A program made the translations under genes and the position numbers. This document shows, piece by piece, positions 50,363 through 58,909 of a stretch of DNA of 64,000 bases. The notes beneath the pieces are model-generated. The model ran no database searches, was not told the DNA's origin, and saw only the letters and a program-made list of their open reading frames with translations. The stretch is from the NCBI RefSeq assembly GCF_900016645.1, contig NZ_CDGJ01000110.1; one strand, 5' to 3'. Each line of letters starts with the position of its first letter. Positions within the stretch are counted from its first letter, which is position 1. The stretch comes from Acididesulfobacillus acetoxydans. Its GTDB lineage: Bacteria > Bacillota > Desulfitobacteriia > Desulfitobacteriales > Desulfitobacteriaceae.

Positions 50363-50438
50363 TTATACCATATCCCGAAGCGTTTGCTGCTCTGCGCCAC
50401 TTATACCATATCCCCATGCGTTTACTCCGCTGTGCCAC
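50363..50438. repeat. 38-bp tandem duplication upstream of DUF3842
   Basis: Copies at 50363-50400 and 50401-50438 are directly adjacent and differ at about seven positions. Each begins with TTATACCATATCCC; on the minus strand each therefore ends in GGTATAA, and the copy nearer the gene forms a perfect TATAAT -10. No clear -35 box accompanies them. Confidence 0.8.
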
Positions 50439-50623
50439 TACGGCAACCCCGGTCGGACCCGGAGACAAAACCCCGGTTCAGCCGGGCTTGCTTCGGTAAC
50501 TGTGCTCGAGAGGACTGCCCCCAAAGCTCGGGCGGCAGCCTCTTAAAACAGTCGCTTTTTTGTCATAGGATAATTTAATGTTGAAACACAATAAAAGGTC
50601 TAGTAAAAGTTTGCGAAATAGGT

Positions 50624-50741
50624 TACAATCTAGTTGTGAAATGCACCACAACCGGTGTAATTTACATCGGTTACCTTCTCATCTCACTCCTCCTCAATCT
50701 AACCCCTCTGCTCTGGCTCAACAATTTGTTGAGCTTTTTTC
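50624..50741 (+). ncRNA. Candidate small RNA with CU-rich anti-SD region
   Basis: A -10-like TACAAT (50624-50629) is followed by a hairpin (ACCGGTGT / ACATCGGT, 50651-50671), then about 40 unpaired-looking bases very poor in G that contain CACTCCTCCTC, and an intrinsic terminator GCTCAACAA-T-TTGTTGAGC with six T (50716-50740). The transcript would be about 105 nt. CTCCTCC can pair with GGAGG ribosome-binding sites, a common design in Firmicute regulatory RNAs. The -35 region is poor and no expression evidence exists. An 89-residue frame crosses the region without a ribosome-binding site. Confidence 0.5.
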
Positions 50742-51053
50742 TTGTCTTATAGAACATGCGCGGGAAACCTCGGAATTCGGTTCCGGGGATGAGAGCGCAT
50801 CCCCAAAAGAGTTTCTTGCACATGGTACATATTCGTGGTGCGATTAATCTGTTCAAAACCACAAAGAGTAACGGGATTCAACCTGCTTTATGAACTTCCA
50901 CATGTTCAGGATGCCTAAGTATAGACTCAAGGTACTGCTTTTGGCTTTATCGTCTGTTCCAGTCTTTTTTTGCGGTATAATCCTGACAAAACCGGACATG
51001 CTAGAAAAGGACCGAGTTCGCACTCAATACGCACCTTGAAGGAGGAAAGGATC

Positions 51054-51275
51054 ATGAGCAACAACAAGCCCGAAGTCCCCGAATCCGAAAAGCAGTTGGA
51101 TGAGCTGAAATGGGAAGTCGCGGAAGAGTTGCAACTCGATGATGACATTGAAGACAAAGGGTTCGAAAACATGACGACTCGCGAAGTGGGCAGAATCGGC
51201 GGCAATATGGTCAAGAAGATGATCAAATTCGCCGAAAAGGAGATGTCCGAACACGGCGAAGACATCGTCGAGTAG
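51054..51275 (+). CDS. Alpha/beta-type small acid-soluble spore protein
   Basis: DNA-coating spore protein, 73 residues. The ATG at 51054 follows AAGGAGG. The family halves are visible: LKWEVAEELQL near residue 18 (region cut by the germination protease) and TTREVGRIGGNMVKKMIKFAEK at 41-62. It is made in the forespore and protects DNA from UV and heat. A TATAAT lies at 50976-50981, but forespore promoter boxes were not clear. It is one of few plus-strand genes. Confidence 0.92.
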   Translation: MSNNKPEVPESEKQLDELKWEVAEELQLDDDIEDKGFENMTTREVGRIGGNMVKKMIKFAEKEMSEHGEDIVE

Positions 51276-51380
51276 TTCGCTATATTTCCTTTTCTGTAGA
51301 GTTCCCGTGGCGGCCAACGCTGGTTTTCTACAGAACTCTTCTACCGGATTGGCAAAACCGGAGTTTGAGCTTGGACTTAG

Positions 51381-51411
51381 AACAGGAGAAAGACTCAGTC
51401 TTTCTCCTGTT
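51381..51411. terminator. Perfect 15-bp hairpin between convergent genes
   Basis: AACAGGAGAAAGACT and AGTCTTTCTCCTGTT are exact complements around one base. It lies between the convergent SASP and glutaredoxin-like genes, and includes the last codons and stop of the latter. No long T-run follows on either strand, so termination is plausible but not certain. Confidence 0.55.
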
Positions 51412-51754
51412 CGCATTTCGGCACGGCCATCGCCGCCGCCAACTCTGACTTCAATTCCTCTTCATCCACCTCATAAGCGAACTTCTCTTTGCCGTTGATG
51501 GCAACCACCGGAATCGAATACTGATACTTGCTCATCAGTCGCTCATCCTCGGTGATGTCCTTTTGCACCAGGGTAAAAGGCACGGCTTGGCGAACGTGCA
51601 GCAGCACTTTGAGCGCCTCGGAGCACAGGCAGCAGCCTTCTTTGGCGTAGAGCACGACCACGGGAATCCCATGGGGAGTCTCGTGGAGAATCTCTTGGGG
51701 AGTGTCTTGGGGAGCGTCTTGGGGAACCCCTATAAAATTTCCGCCTGCCTTCAA
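51395..51754 (-). CDS. Glutaredoxin-like (DUF836) protein
   Basis: Thioredoxin-fold protein of about 119 residues. The redox motif is EGCCLCSEA (CxxC plus an extra Cys) after the first strand VVVLYAK; the cis-proline is in YSIPVVAING. Residues ~10-30 are a short Pro/Gln/Asp repeat encoded by a TTGGGGAG-type DNA repeat, unusual for the family. A TTG at 51754 six bases after AGGAGG is preferred to ATG 51769. Its substrate is unknown. Confidence 0.82.
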   Translation of the reverse strand: MKAGGNFIGVPQDAPQDTPQEILHETPHGIPVVVLYAKEGCCLCSEALKVLLHVRQAVPFTLVQKDITEDERLMSKYQYSIPVVAINGKEKFAYEVDEEELKSELAAAMAVPKCEQEKD

Positions 51755-51960
51755 GTTGCGCCTCCTCATCTTCCCTCATTACAGGGTAATAGCATGTGGA
51801 CTTCCTCCGGCAGCCGCTCTTTTCGGCCGTAACTGCCACTGCCTCTTTTTGCAATCCTCTCGGCCCGCTGCACCGGACTAAGTCCGGGCTTTGTGCCGAC
51901 TCTTGTACAGGGGCCGCCGGAAATACCCAGCTTGGAATGGCTCTTCACGGCGGCATGGTT

Positions 51961-53208
51961 TTATACAATTTGCCCGTTACCGTAAATCATATACTTAGTG
52001 GTGGTCAGTTCCCGCAAGCCCATCGGCCCCCGGGCATGAAGTTTTTGCGTGCTGATCCCAATCTCCGCGCCAAAACCGAAACGCCCGCCGTCTGTGAACC
52101 TGGTGGAAGCGTTGGCGTAAACCGCGGCCGCGTCCACTTCCCTCAGGAAACGCTGGGCCTGGGAGTAGTCCTCCGTAATGATTGTCTCCGAGTGTTTCGT
52201 CCCGTAGCGGAAAATGTGGTCCAAAGCTTGGTCAAGACCCTCTACCACCCGGATGCTCAAGATCAAATCCAGGTATTCGGTTGACCAATCCTCCTCTGTG
52301 GCCGCTGCCGCCCCAGGCAGGATGGCACAGGTTCTCGGACATCCCCTGATTTCTACCCCATGCCGGTATAATTCTTCCGCCATGAGCGGCAGAAACTTCT
52401 CAGCGATGCTGTCATCGACCAAGAGGGTCTCAAGGGCGTTGCAGACCCCGGGGTTTTGGGTCTTAGAATTAATGACGATGGGAACAGCCTTAGCGAAATC
52501 CGCCCTTTGTTCCACATAAGCATGGCACACTCCGGTTCCCGTCTCGATGACCGGGACAGTCGCGTTCCGGATGACCGTTTGGATAAGCCCCGCCCCGCCC
52601 CGGGGAATCACGACATCCACATAAGCGTTCATTCTCAGCAGCTGCTGAACCCACTCGCGCTCTGTTTTTTCCAGCAACTGAATCGAACCCCGGGGCAGCC
52701 CCTTTCCTTCCGCGGCCCGGGCGATCACCCGGCTGAGCGCGATGTTGCTCTCGATCGCTTCCGATCCTCCGCGCAGGATCACGGCATTGCCCGCTTTGAG
52801 GCAGAGAGCCGCGGCATCGACTGTGACGTTGGGTCTCGCTTCGTAGATCATGGCAATAACCCCCAGGGGCACCCGGGTGCGTTGAATTCTCAACCCGTTG
52901 GGCCGGCTCCAAAACTCCCCTTCGCCTACCGGATCCGCCAGTCCCGCTACCTCCCGCAACCCCGCGGCCAGCTGCTCAATCCCGGCTTCCGTCAGCCTGA
53001 GACGGTTGACCAGACTCTTTTTCATTCCTTTTTCTTCGGCCTTTTTGACATCCAGGGCGTTCGCCGCCAGGATTTCCCCGGCGTGTTCCCTCAGTGCGCC
53101 CGCCATCGCCAAGAGAACCTCATCCTTCTCAGCACTCCCCAGGAAAGCCAGCCCGCGGGCAGCTGCTTTGGCTCTGCGGCCCATTTCCGTCAGTTCCGGA
53201 AACTCCAT
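51961..53208 (-). CDS. proA: Gamma-glutamyl phosphate reductase
   Basis: Second step of proline synthesis: reduces glutamyl-5-phosphate to the semialdehyde with NADPH, 415 residues. The catalytic cysteine is in NPGVCNALETLLVD (near 262), and the NADP-binding region includes VIPRGGAGLIQ. The last gene of proC-proB-proA, 222 bases after proB, with a direct repeat in that gap. Confidence 0.96.
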   Translation of the reverse strand: MEFPELTEMGRRAKAAARGLAFLGSAEKDEVLLAMAGALREHAGEILAANALDVKKAEEKGMKKSLVNRLRLTEAGIEQLAAGLREVAGLADPVGEGEFWSRPNGLRIQRTRVPLGVIAMIYEARPNVTVDAAALCLKAGNAVILRGGSEAIESNIALSRVIARAAEGKGLPRGSIQLLEKTEREWVQQLLRMNAYVDVVIPRGGAGLIQTVIRNATVPVIETGTGVCHAYVEQRADFAKAVPIVINSKTQNPGVCNALETLLVDDSIAEKFLPLMAEELYRHGVEIRGCPRTCAILPGAAAATEEDWSTEYLDLILSIRVVEGLDQALDHIFRYGTKHSETIITEDYSQAQRFLREVDAAAVYANASTRFTDGGRFGFGAEIGISTQKLHARGPMGLRELTTTKYMIYGNGQIV

Positions 53209-53278
53209 ACTTAAGTCCCCCTAACCTGCTGTTTCTCAGTTTCCCCGGCATATCTTGCCGATAGCGGCTATAACTTGT

Positions 53279-53369
53279 CCCCCGAACATTCCCTGGCTCC
53301 GCTTTGTACACATTCCTGCTGCCGACGGTAACATAGCCTCCGCACCTTCTCCCCCGAACATTCCCTGGC
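53279..53369. repeat. 19-bp direct repeat in the proB-proA gap
   Basis: CCCCCGAACATTCCCTGGC occurs identically at 53279-53297 and 53351-53369, 72 bases apart. CCCCGGC-type shorter copies flank them. The gap has no gene with a ribosome-binding site. Confidence 0.8.
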
Positions 53370-53430
53370 GTCATTTGCTTCCCCGGCGCACACTACTCAT
53401 GATCGTCGGAACCAACAGCAACCTATCCTC

Positions 53431-54576
53431 TTAACATCCTGTTTCGGTATGCCGTCTTTCTCTGTCAACCATCAGAGTCAGATTATCCCTGTGCACCACT
53501 TCTTCTCCGCTGTACCCGGACAGGATCGCCAACATGTCCTCCGAGTGCAGGCCCCGGACCTTTTGTACTTCCAGGCTGCTCAACTCCGCCAACCCCCGGC
53601 CGATTTCACGCCCGACGCCGTTTACAATCCGCACCAGTTCCTTGCGCTCCCATTCTCCTTCCACGCCGGTGATGCCGCTGGCCAAAAGGCTTTTGCCGTC
53701 ATCCAGCAAAGCCCTCTCCGCTCCCTCGTCGACAATAATACTCCCTTCCGATAGTCCCGCGTAGGCGATCCAGCGCTTGCGCCCGGACAAGCGGTGCCCG
53801 GAAGGCGGGAAATAAGTTCCGTAGGGTCTTTCTCCCCGGGCCAAGGACCCCAACTCGGAAATGCGGGCGGAATTGAGCAGGAGCATACCGATACCGAAGC
53901 GGGTGGAAATCCTCGCCGCTTTCAGCTTGCTTACCATGCCCCCGGTGCCGAGCCGTGAACCGGCTCCCCCCGCCACCCCGGCGACCGCGGCGATATCCCT
54001 GACTTCCTCAATCAGCCGGGCCGAGGGATCGGTCCGCGGATTGGCGCTGTATAACCCGTCCACATCCGTCAAGACCACGAGCAGGTCCGCGTGCACCAGG
54101 CCGGCCACCACAGCCGAGAGGCGATCATTGTCACCAAAACAGAGTTCTTCCACCGCGACCGTGTCATTCTCATTGATAATCGGAATGGCCCCCAGACGCA
54201 GGAGCCGTTCCAGGGTGTTTTGGGCATTCCGGTAACGGGAAGCCTCCGCCAAATCCATACGCGACAACAGTACTTGGGCACTCGTCAGGCCCTGCCGCCC
54301 AAAGGCAGCCGCGTATTTTTCTATCAGTACCCCCTGTCCCACGGCCGCAACCGCCTGCTTACCGGCAATATCCCGCGGTCTGCCCTTCAGGCGGAGCTTC
54401 CCCATCCCGGCAGCTACCGCACCCGAGCTGACCAGGACAGATTCCACCCCGTCCCTTTTGAGGCCGGCGATAGCGCTCACGATTCCGGCTAACGCCTCCT
54501 CGCTGATCCCTCCCCGAGGATGGTTTAAGCTGCTGCTGCCTATTTTGAGGACGATCCGGTGCCACGCCAAACTCAA
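53431..54576 (-). CDS. proB: Glutamate 5-kinase with PUA domain
   Basis: First step of proline synthesis, feedback target of proline, 381 residues. The kinase domain starts with RIVLKIGSSSL and contains INENDTVAVEE and LTDVDGLY. The C-terminal ~100 residues form the PUA domain of full-length bacterial ProB. A TTG start at 54576 follows GGGGAG and overlaps the proC stop (TTGA). Confidence 0.96.
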   Translation of the reverse strand: MSLAWHRIVLKIGSSSLNHPRGGISEEALAGIVSAIAGLKRDGVESVLVSSGAVAAGMGKLRLKGRPRDIAGKQAVAAVGQGVLIEKYAAAFGRQGLTSAQVLLSRMDLAEASRYRNAQNTLERLLRLGAIPIINENDTVAVEELCFGDNDRLSAVVAGLVHADLLVVLTDVDGLYSANPRTDPSARLIEEVRDIAAVAGVAGGAGSRLGTGGMVSKLKAARISTRFGIGMLLLNSARISELGSLARGERPYGTYFPPSGHRLSGRKRWIAYAGLSEGSIIVDEGAERALLDDGKSLLASGITGVEGEWERKELVRIVNGVGREIGRGLAELSSLEVQKVRGLHSEDMLAILSGYSGEEVVHRDNLTLMVDRERRHTETGC

Positions 54577-55391
54577 CCTGAATACTCCCCTTCCATTTCC
54601 TGCCCTTTGCGGGCACAGGCTTCGGCCGCTTCCCTGACGATACCCTTGAGATTGGCGGCCCAGAATACCTGCAAGGCCTCGATCGTCGTACCGTTGGGTG
54701 AGGTGACCTCTTGCCGCAGGCGTCCGGGGGACTTACCGCTCTCCGCCATCATTTTGCCTACCCCAATCAAGGTCTCGCGCGAGAGCATTTCCGCATCTTC
54801 TTCCCTGAGGCCCAGTTCCACGCCGGCTTGCACCAGGCACTCCGTGAAGAGGTAAAAGTAGGCGGGTCCGCTGCCGCTCAGGGCCATCAAAGCGTTCATC
54901 CGGCTCTCCGGCAGCCAAAGAATCTGCCCCACTGAGGAAAAAATCTTCTCCGCCATGCGCACATGGTCCTCGTCCGCTTCATGCCCGCGGACCAAACCCG
55001 TGACAGAGTGGAGCACGGCGCTCGAAGTATTTGGCATGGCCCTCACGACCGCCATCCCCGGCAAAGACTTCTCCAAGGTCGCGATTTGAATCCCTGCGGC
55101 CACGCTGATGATCAGTTGATCATTGAGCCCACTGCTCAATTCCGGACCTGCCAGAGTTTCCAGCACGCCCGGGACATCTTTCGGTTTGACCGCAATGAGA
55201 ATCACTTCCGAAGATTGCACCAGCTCTGCCAGGCTGGCGGGGATGATTTGATAACGGTCCGCCAAATCAGCGAGTCGCGCGCCGTTAGAACGGTTGACCA
55301 CGCGCAGATTGTACTTTCCCCCGGCTTGCCGCAGCCCGTAAATGATCGCCTCGGCGATATTTCCCGCACCAATGAAACCGATCTCTTGCAT
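54573..55391 (-). CDS. proC: Pyrroline-5-carboxylate reductase
   Basis: Last step of proline synthesis, 272 residues. The ATG at 55391 follows AGGAG by eight bases and gives the standard start QEIGFIGAGNIAEAI, the NADPH-binding loop. The C-terminal SGPAYFYLFTE and the ALMALSGSGPA segment are conserved. First gene of proC-proB-proA, controlled by a Pro-type T-box. All three proline enzymes are thus under one tRNA-sensing leader. Confidence 0.96.
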   Translation of the reverse strand: MQEIGFIGAGNIAEAIIYGLRQAGGKYNLRVVNRSNGARLADLADRYQIIPASLAELVQSSEVILIAVKPKDVPGVLETLAGPELSSGLNDQLIISVAAGIQIATLEKSLPGMAVVRAMPNTSSAVLHSVTGLVRGHEADEDHVRMAEKIFSSVGQILWLPESRMNALMALSGSGPAYFYLFTECLVQAGVELGLREEDAEMLSRETLIGVGKMMAESGKSPGRLRQEVTSPNGTTIEALQVFWAANLKGIVREAAEACARKGQEMEGEYSG

Positions 55392-55548
55392 AATGTTCAC
55401 TCCTAACACAGTCGCTTCACCAGCCAGGCTGGTCCGGTTGTTCGTCGGTAACATGGGCAAGAATGTTCCTTGCCAAGGATACCTACTCCCAATTGTGCTC
55501 GCACAGGCTTCTTCCCACAAATGGAAGAAGTAACACCTTTTCCCGTTA

Positions 55549-55657
55549 AAGAAAACTCGCCTGGCGCTGCGATCGCTCAAGTGAGTGATCGGTTGAATCA
55601 GACTGACGCAAGTTTTCTTATCCTACGGGATATTTGTACTTTCTGATAGGATAAAAT
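55549..55657. repeat. Dispersed structured repeat, copy B
   Basis: About 109 bases matching copy A at 25344-25453 over its whole length, with short indels in the loops. AAGAAAACT (55549) pairs with AGTTTTCTT, enclosing GATCGCTC / GAGTGATC; TTATCCTA pairs with TAGGATAA. On the minus strand it starts at ATTTT right after the T-box terminator stem and ends 157 bases before the proC start codon. Confidence 0.85.
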
Positions 55658-55658
55658 G

Positions 55659-55915
55659 ACGTCTTCCGTCCCCTTAGTAAGGACGGAAGACGCCTTCCGC
55701 GGTACCACCTTTATTGCCCGCACCGATAACCGGAGCAAGCCGACTTACGCCATTTTCATGGCTCCCCGCTAACGGAGGGTCCCGAATGATTCATCACCAT
55801 CGCCTCACGGTTGGGTTCGGACAGCTTAACGGAAACCTTGCACCTGACGTTTCCTCTCTGCGCACGCTCTCCTACTGGACCGCTCATCGGCCTTTTGCCT
55901 TGTTTTCATCTTCAT
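55659..55915 (-). promoter_or_regulatory. T-box riboswitch of proC-proB-proA (Pro specifier)
   Basis: The T-box sequence AAAGGTGGTACCGCGGAAGG is at 55693-55712. A terminator stem of about 14 bp (GCGTCTTCCGTCC / GACGGAAGACGTC, 55659-55694) follows. In stem I the 5' side of the specifier loop has AGTA and the 3' side reads GAACCCA, giving codon CCC (Pro), with flanking helices GCGGT/ACCGT and GGAGAGC/GCTGTCC. Uncharged tRNA-Pro should allow read-through into the proline genes. Confidence 0.92.
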
Positions 55916-55919
55916 CTGG

Positions 55920-55972
55920 GTCACATGATTTTGCATCTCGGTCACATGAGTATTTGCATCTCAGTCACATGA
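55920..55972. repeat. Three spaced CATGTGAC repeats at the start of the T-box leader
   Basis: GTCACATGA occurs at 55920, 55941 and 55964, 21 and 23 bases apart (about two helical turns), inside longer imperfect repeats containing GAGATGCAAAT on the minus strand. They lie between the promoter and stem I. Confidence 0.75.
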
Positions 55973-56011
55973 GTATTTCAGCTGTATTCCAGATTCCACC
56001 TGTATTTCAGT

Positions 56012-56040
56012 AGTATACCCCGACTCGATGAAAATGACAA
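56012..56040 (-). promoter_or_regulatory. Promoter of the proC leader
   Basis: TTGTCA (56035-56040) and TATACT (56012-56017) are 17 bases apart on the minus strand, upstream of the T-box leader. Confidence 0.7.
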
Positions 56041-56096
56041 GATGTGGACATGGGCAGACTCCGAAAATTACTTTTTGGTATATATCAGGGAACTGT

Positions 56097-57161
56097 TCAG
56101 GAGTTTAAGGCCGCCAGGACCGCATCTCCCATTTCCTTCGTGCCCAGGACCTTATCACCCGGTTTGGCCAGGTCGCCCGTCCGATAGCCGGCATCGAGAA
56201 CTTTGCTCACCGCTTGCTCAATGGCCTGAGCCTCCTTTTCCCGGGCGAAGGAATAGCGCAGCATCAAAGCTCCCGAGAGGATTGTCGCCAGGGGATTGGC
56301 CAGGTTCTTCCCGGCGATGTCCGGCGCCGAACCGTGAGCCGGCTCGTACAGCCCCTTCTTGCCATTCAGGCTGGCCGAAGCCATCATGCCGATGGAACCG
56401 CTGAGCATGGAAGCCAAGTCCGTCAGAATGTCGCCAAACATATTCTCGGTAACCAGAACATCGAACTGCTCCGGATCGCGGACGAGTTGCATGGCCGCAT
56501 TGTCCACGTACATATGGGTCAGCTCGACTTCGGGATAAGCGGCGGCCACCCGGAGCGTCACCTCCCGCCAAAAGCGGGAAGTCTCCAAAACATTGGCCTT
56601 GTCCACGGAGCAGAGCTTCTTGCGTCTGAGACGGGCTGTCTCAAAAGCCAGGCGGACAATTCGCTCCACTTCTTCCTCCGTATAGATCATGAGATCGTAA
56701 GCCGCCGGCGGGTTTTGTTTGCGTCCTTTTTCCCCGAAATAAAGGCCGCCCGTCAACTCGCGCAAGACGACTAAATCCGTATTCTGCACCACTTCCCGCT
56801 TCAAAGCGGAGGCATCCGCTAAGGCCGGCAGCATGCGGACGGGGCGGATGTTGGCGTAAAGCCCTAAGGCTTTGCGCAGTCCCAAAAGCGCCGCGGTCTC
56901 AGGCCGCTCCGGCGCCGGCAGGGTATCCCACTTCGGACCCCCGACCGCTCCCAGGAGCACGGCATCCGCCTCTTGGCAGGCAGCCAAGGTCTCGGCGGGC
57001 AAAGCCCGGCCCGCCCGGTCGATAGCCGCCCCACCCACCGGATATTCCTTAAATTCCAAGCGCAAAGAGCTGTCGGTCAAAACGGCCTGCAAAACCCGGA
57101 TTGCTTCGGGCACGATTTCTTGGCCGATTCCGTCCCCCGGCAGGACTGCTACTTTAGGCAT
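56097..57161 (-). CDS. leuB: 3-isopropylmalate dehydrogenase
   Basis: NAD-dependent oxidative decarboxylase of leucine synthesis, 354 residues. Typical features are AVLPGDGIGQEIVPEAIRVL at the start, ELTGGLYFGEKG near 135, the catalytic DKANVLE (near 192) and EPAHGSAPDIAGK (near 285). It follows leuD with a short overlap and is the last gene of the ilv-leu run. Confidence 0.96.
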   Translation of the reverse strand: MPKVAVLPGDGIGQEIVPEAIRVLQAVLTDSSLRLEFKEYPVGGAAIDRAGRALPAETLAACQEADAVLLGAVGGPKWDTLPAPERPETAALLGLRKALGLYANIRPVRMLPALADASALKREVVQNTDLVVLRELTGGLYFGEKGRKQNPPAAYDLMIYTEEEVERIVRLAFETARLRRKKLCSVDKANVLETSRFWREVTLRVAAAYPEVELTHMYVDNAAMQLVRDPEQFDVLVTENMFGDILTDLASMLSGSIGMMASASLNGKKGLYEPAHGSAPDIAGKNLANPLATILSGALMLRYSFAREKEAQAIEQAVSKVLDAGYRTGDLAKPGDKVLGTKEMGDAVLAALNS

Positions 57162-57642
57162 TCTTTAACCTCCCTCGCACATAGGGAACCAACCCCCCGG
57201 CCGCCATCAGTTCCTGCATAAAGACCGGAAACGGCATAGCCTGGAAAGAGGTCTTCCGGGTCACGTTCGTGATCTTGCCGCTCGCAGGCTCCACCTCGAC
57301 TTCGTCCCCGGCTTCGATTCCCGCTGCCGCTTCCGGGCACTCAAGGATCGGTAAACCGATGTTCAGGGCATTGCGGTAGAAGATCCGGGCAAAGGATTCC
57401 GCGACCACGGCTTTGACCCCGCTCGCTTTAATCGCCAAAGGAGCGTGCTCCCGTGAGGAACCGCAGCCGAAATTTTTCCCGCCGACGATGACATCACCTG
57501 ACTTGACCCCCGGGGCAAAACCAGCATCCGCATCTTCCATACAGTGGGCCGCCAGATATTCCGGTTCCGACCGGTTCAGATAACGGGCAGGAATGATGAC
57601 ATCCGTATCAATATCATGTCCGAATTTCCAAGCTTTACCCAT
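57154..57642 (-). CDS. leuD: 3-isopropylmalate dehydratase small subunit
   Basis: Swivelling domain of isopropylmalate isomerase, 162 residues. The ATG at 57642 follows GAGGTGG and gives the expected start with FGHDIDTDVIIPARYL. The substrate loop GGKNFGCGSSREHAP is near 54. The length fits the short archaeal/Clostridial LeuD type. It overlaps leuC at its start and leuB at its end. Confidence 0.96.
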   Translation of the reverse strand: MGKAWKFGHDIDTDVIIPARYLNRSEPEYLAAHCMEDADAGFAPGVKSGDVIVGGKNFGCGSSREHAPLAIKASGVKAVVAESFARIFYRNALNIGLPILECPEAAAGIEAGDEVEVEPASGKITNVTRKTSFQAMPFPVFMQELMAAGGLVPYVRGRLKNA

Positions 57643-58909
57643 TTCCGACCACCTCCCTGGGATGGCTGATTTCTCCGCGTACCGCCGAAGCGGCGGCCAC
57701 CGCCGGTCCGGAAAGGTAAACTTCGCTTTCCGGGTGACCCATGCGGCCCACAAAATTGCGGTTGGTCGTAGCCAGAGCTCTCTCACCTTTGGCCAAGATC
57801 CCCATGTGCCCGCCGAGACAAGGACCGCAGGTGGGTGTACTCACTGCAGCTCCCGCCTCCAGGAAAATATCCAGCAGACCTTCATGCATGGCCTGGCGAT
57901 AGATTTCCTGAGTGCCCGGAAAGATCAGCAAACGTACTTCTGGGTGAATTTTCCGTCCGCGCAGGATCCCAGCCGCGACGCGCAGATCCTCGATTCGCCC
58001 GTTGGTGCAGGACCCGATCACTACCTGGTCGAGTTTGATCCCCGCCGCTTCCTCTACTGATTCGGTGTTTTCCGGCAGATGAGGCAAGGCGACCTGCAGA
58101 GGAATCTCACTCACCTCAAATTCCATAATCTCGGCATAACGGGCATCCGGGTCACTGGCAAAAACTTTGTAAGGGCGGTGCGCTCTTCCCTTCAGATAGG
58201 CCTCCGTCTTTTCATCCGCAGCGATAATCCCGTTTTTCCCCCCGGCCTCGATGGCCATGTTGCACATGGTAAAACGCCCATCCTGGGAAAGCGCGGAAAT
58301 TCCCTCGCCGGCAAACTCCATGGCCCGGTAGCGGGCACCGTCCACCCCAATCTTGCCGATAATATAGAGAATGAGATCTTTTCCGCTCACCCACGGCTGA
58401 AATTTCGTCCCGTGAAAGACGAACTTCATGGATTCCGGGACCTTGAACCAGCCCTCACCGGTAGCCAGACCCGCCGCGCAATCCGTGCTTCCCACCCCCG
58501 TGGCAAAAGCCCCCAGGGCCCCGTAGGTGCAGGTGTGGCTGTCAGCCCCAATGATCATATCCCCGGGCAGGGTCACCCCTTGTTCCGGCAAGAGACAATG
58601 CTCGATCCCGACCCGGCCGATTTCCCAATAATGTTCTATCTGCTGCTCCCGGGCAAATTCTCGCATGAGTTTCGCTTGTTCGGCCGAGGCAATGTCTTTG
58701 TTGGGGGTGAAGTGATCGGGTACTAGGGCCACTTTCCCCGCGTCGAAGACTTTGTCCACCCCGAACTTGGTAAACTCCCGGATGGCGATCGGCCCGGTCA
58801 CATCATTAGCCAATACCAGATCCAGTTTGGCCGTAATGAGCTGACCAGGGACAACCTCAGGCAAACCGGCATGATCAGCCAGAATCTTTTCTGTAATCGT
58901 CATCGACAT
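57635..58909 (-). CDS. leuC: 3-isopropylmalate dehydratase large subunit
   Basis: [4Fe-4S] aconitase-family subunit, 424 residues. Cluster cysteines are in VIGSCTNGR (near 300) and PTCGPCLGGH (C's near 360 and 363). DNDVTGP-like ANDVTGPIAI near 35 and GADSHTCTYGALGAFATGVG near 120 bind substrate. Short LeuC type, matching the short LeuD. A 376-bp gap separates it from ilvC. Confidence 0.96.
   Translation of the reverse strand: MSMTITEKILADHAGLPEVVPGQLITAKLDLVLANDVTGPIAIREFTKFGVDKVFDAGKVALVPDHFTPNKDIASAEQAKLMREFAREQQIEHYWEIGRVGIEHCLLPEQGVTLPGDMIIGADSHTCTYGALGAFATGVGSTDCAAGLATGEGWFKVPESMKFVFHGTKFQPWVSGKDLILYIIGKIGVDGARYRAMEFAGEGISALSQDGRFTMCNMAIEAGGKNGIIAADEKTEAYLKGRAHRPYKVFASDPDARYAEIMEFEVSEIPLQVALPHLPENTESVEEAAGIKLDQVVIGSCTNGRIEDLRVAAGILRGRKIHPEVRLLIFPGTQEIYRQAMHEGLLDIFLEAGAAVSTPTCGPCLGGHMGILAKGERALATTNRNFVGRMGHPESEVYLSGPAVAAASAVRGEISHPREVVGNG

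Noticed and set aside
50671..50862. 63-codon minus frame opposite the candidate small RNA
   Set aside because: No ribosome-binding site or recognisable product; it crosses the terminator.
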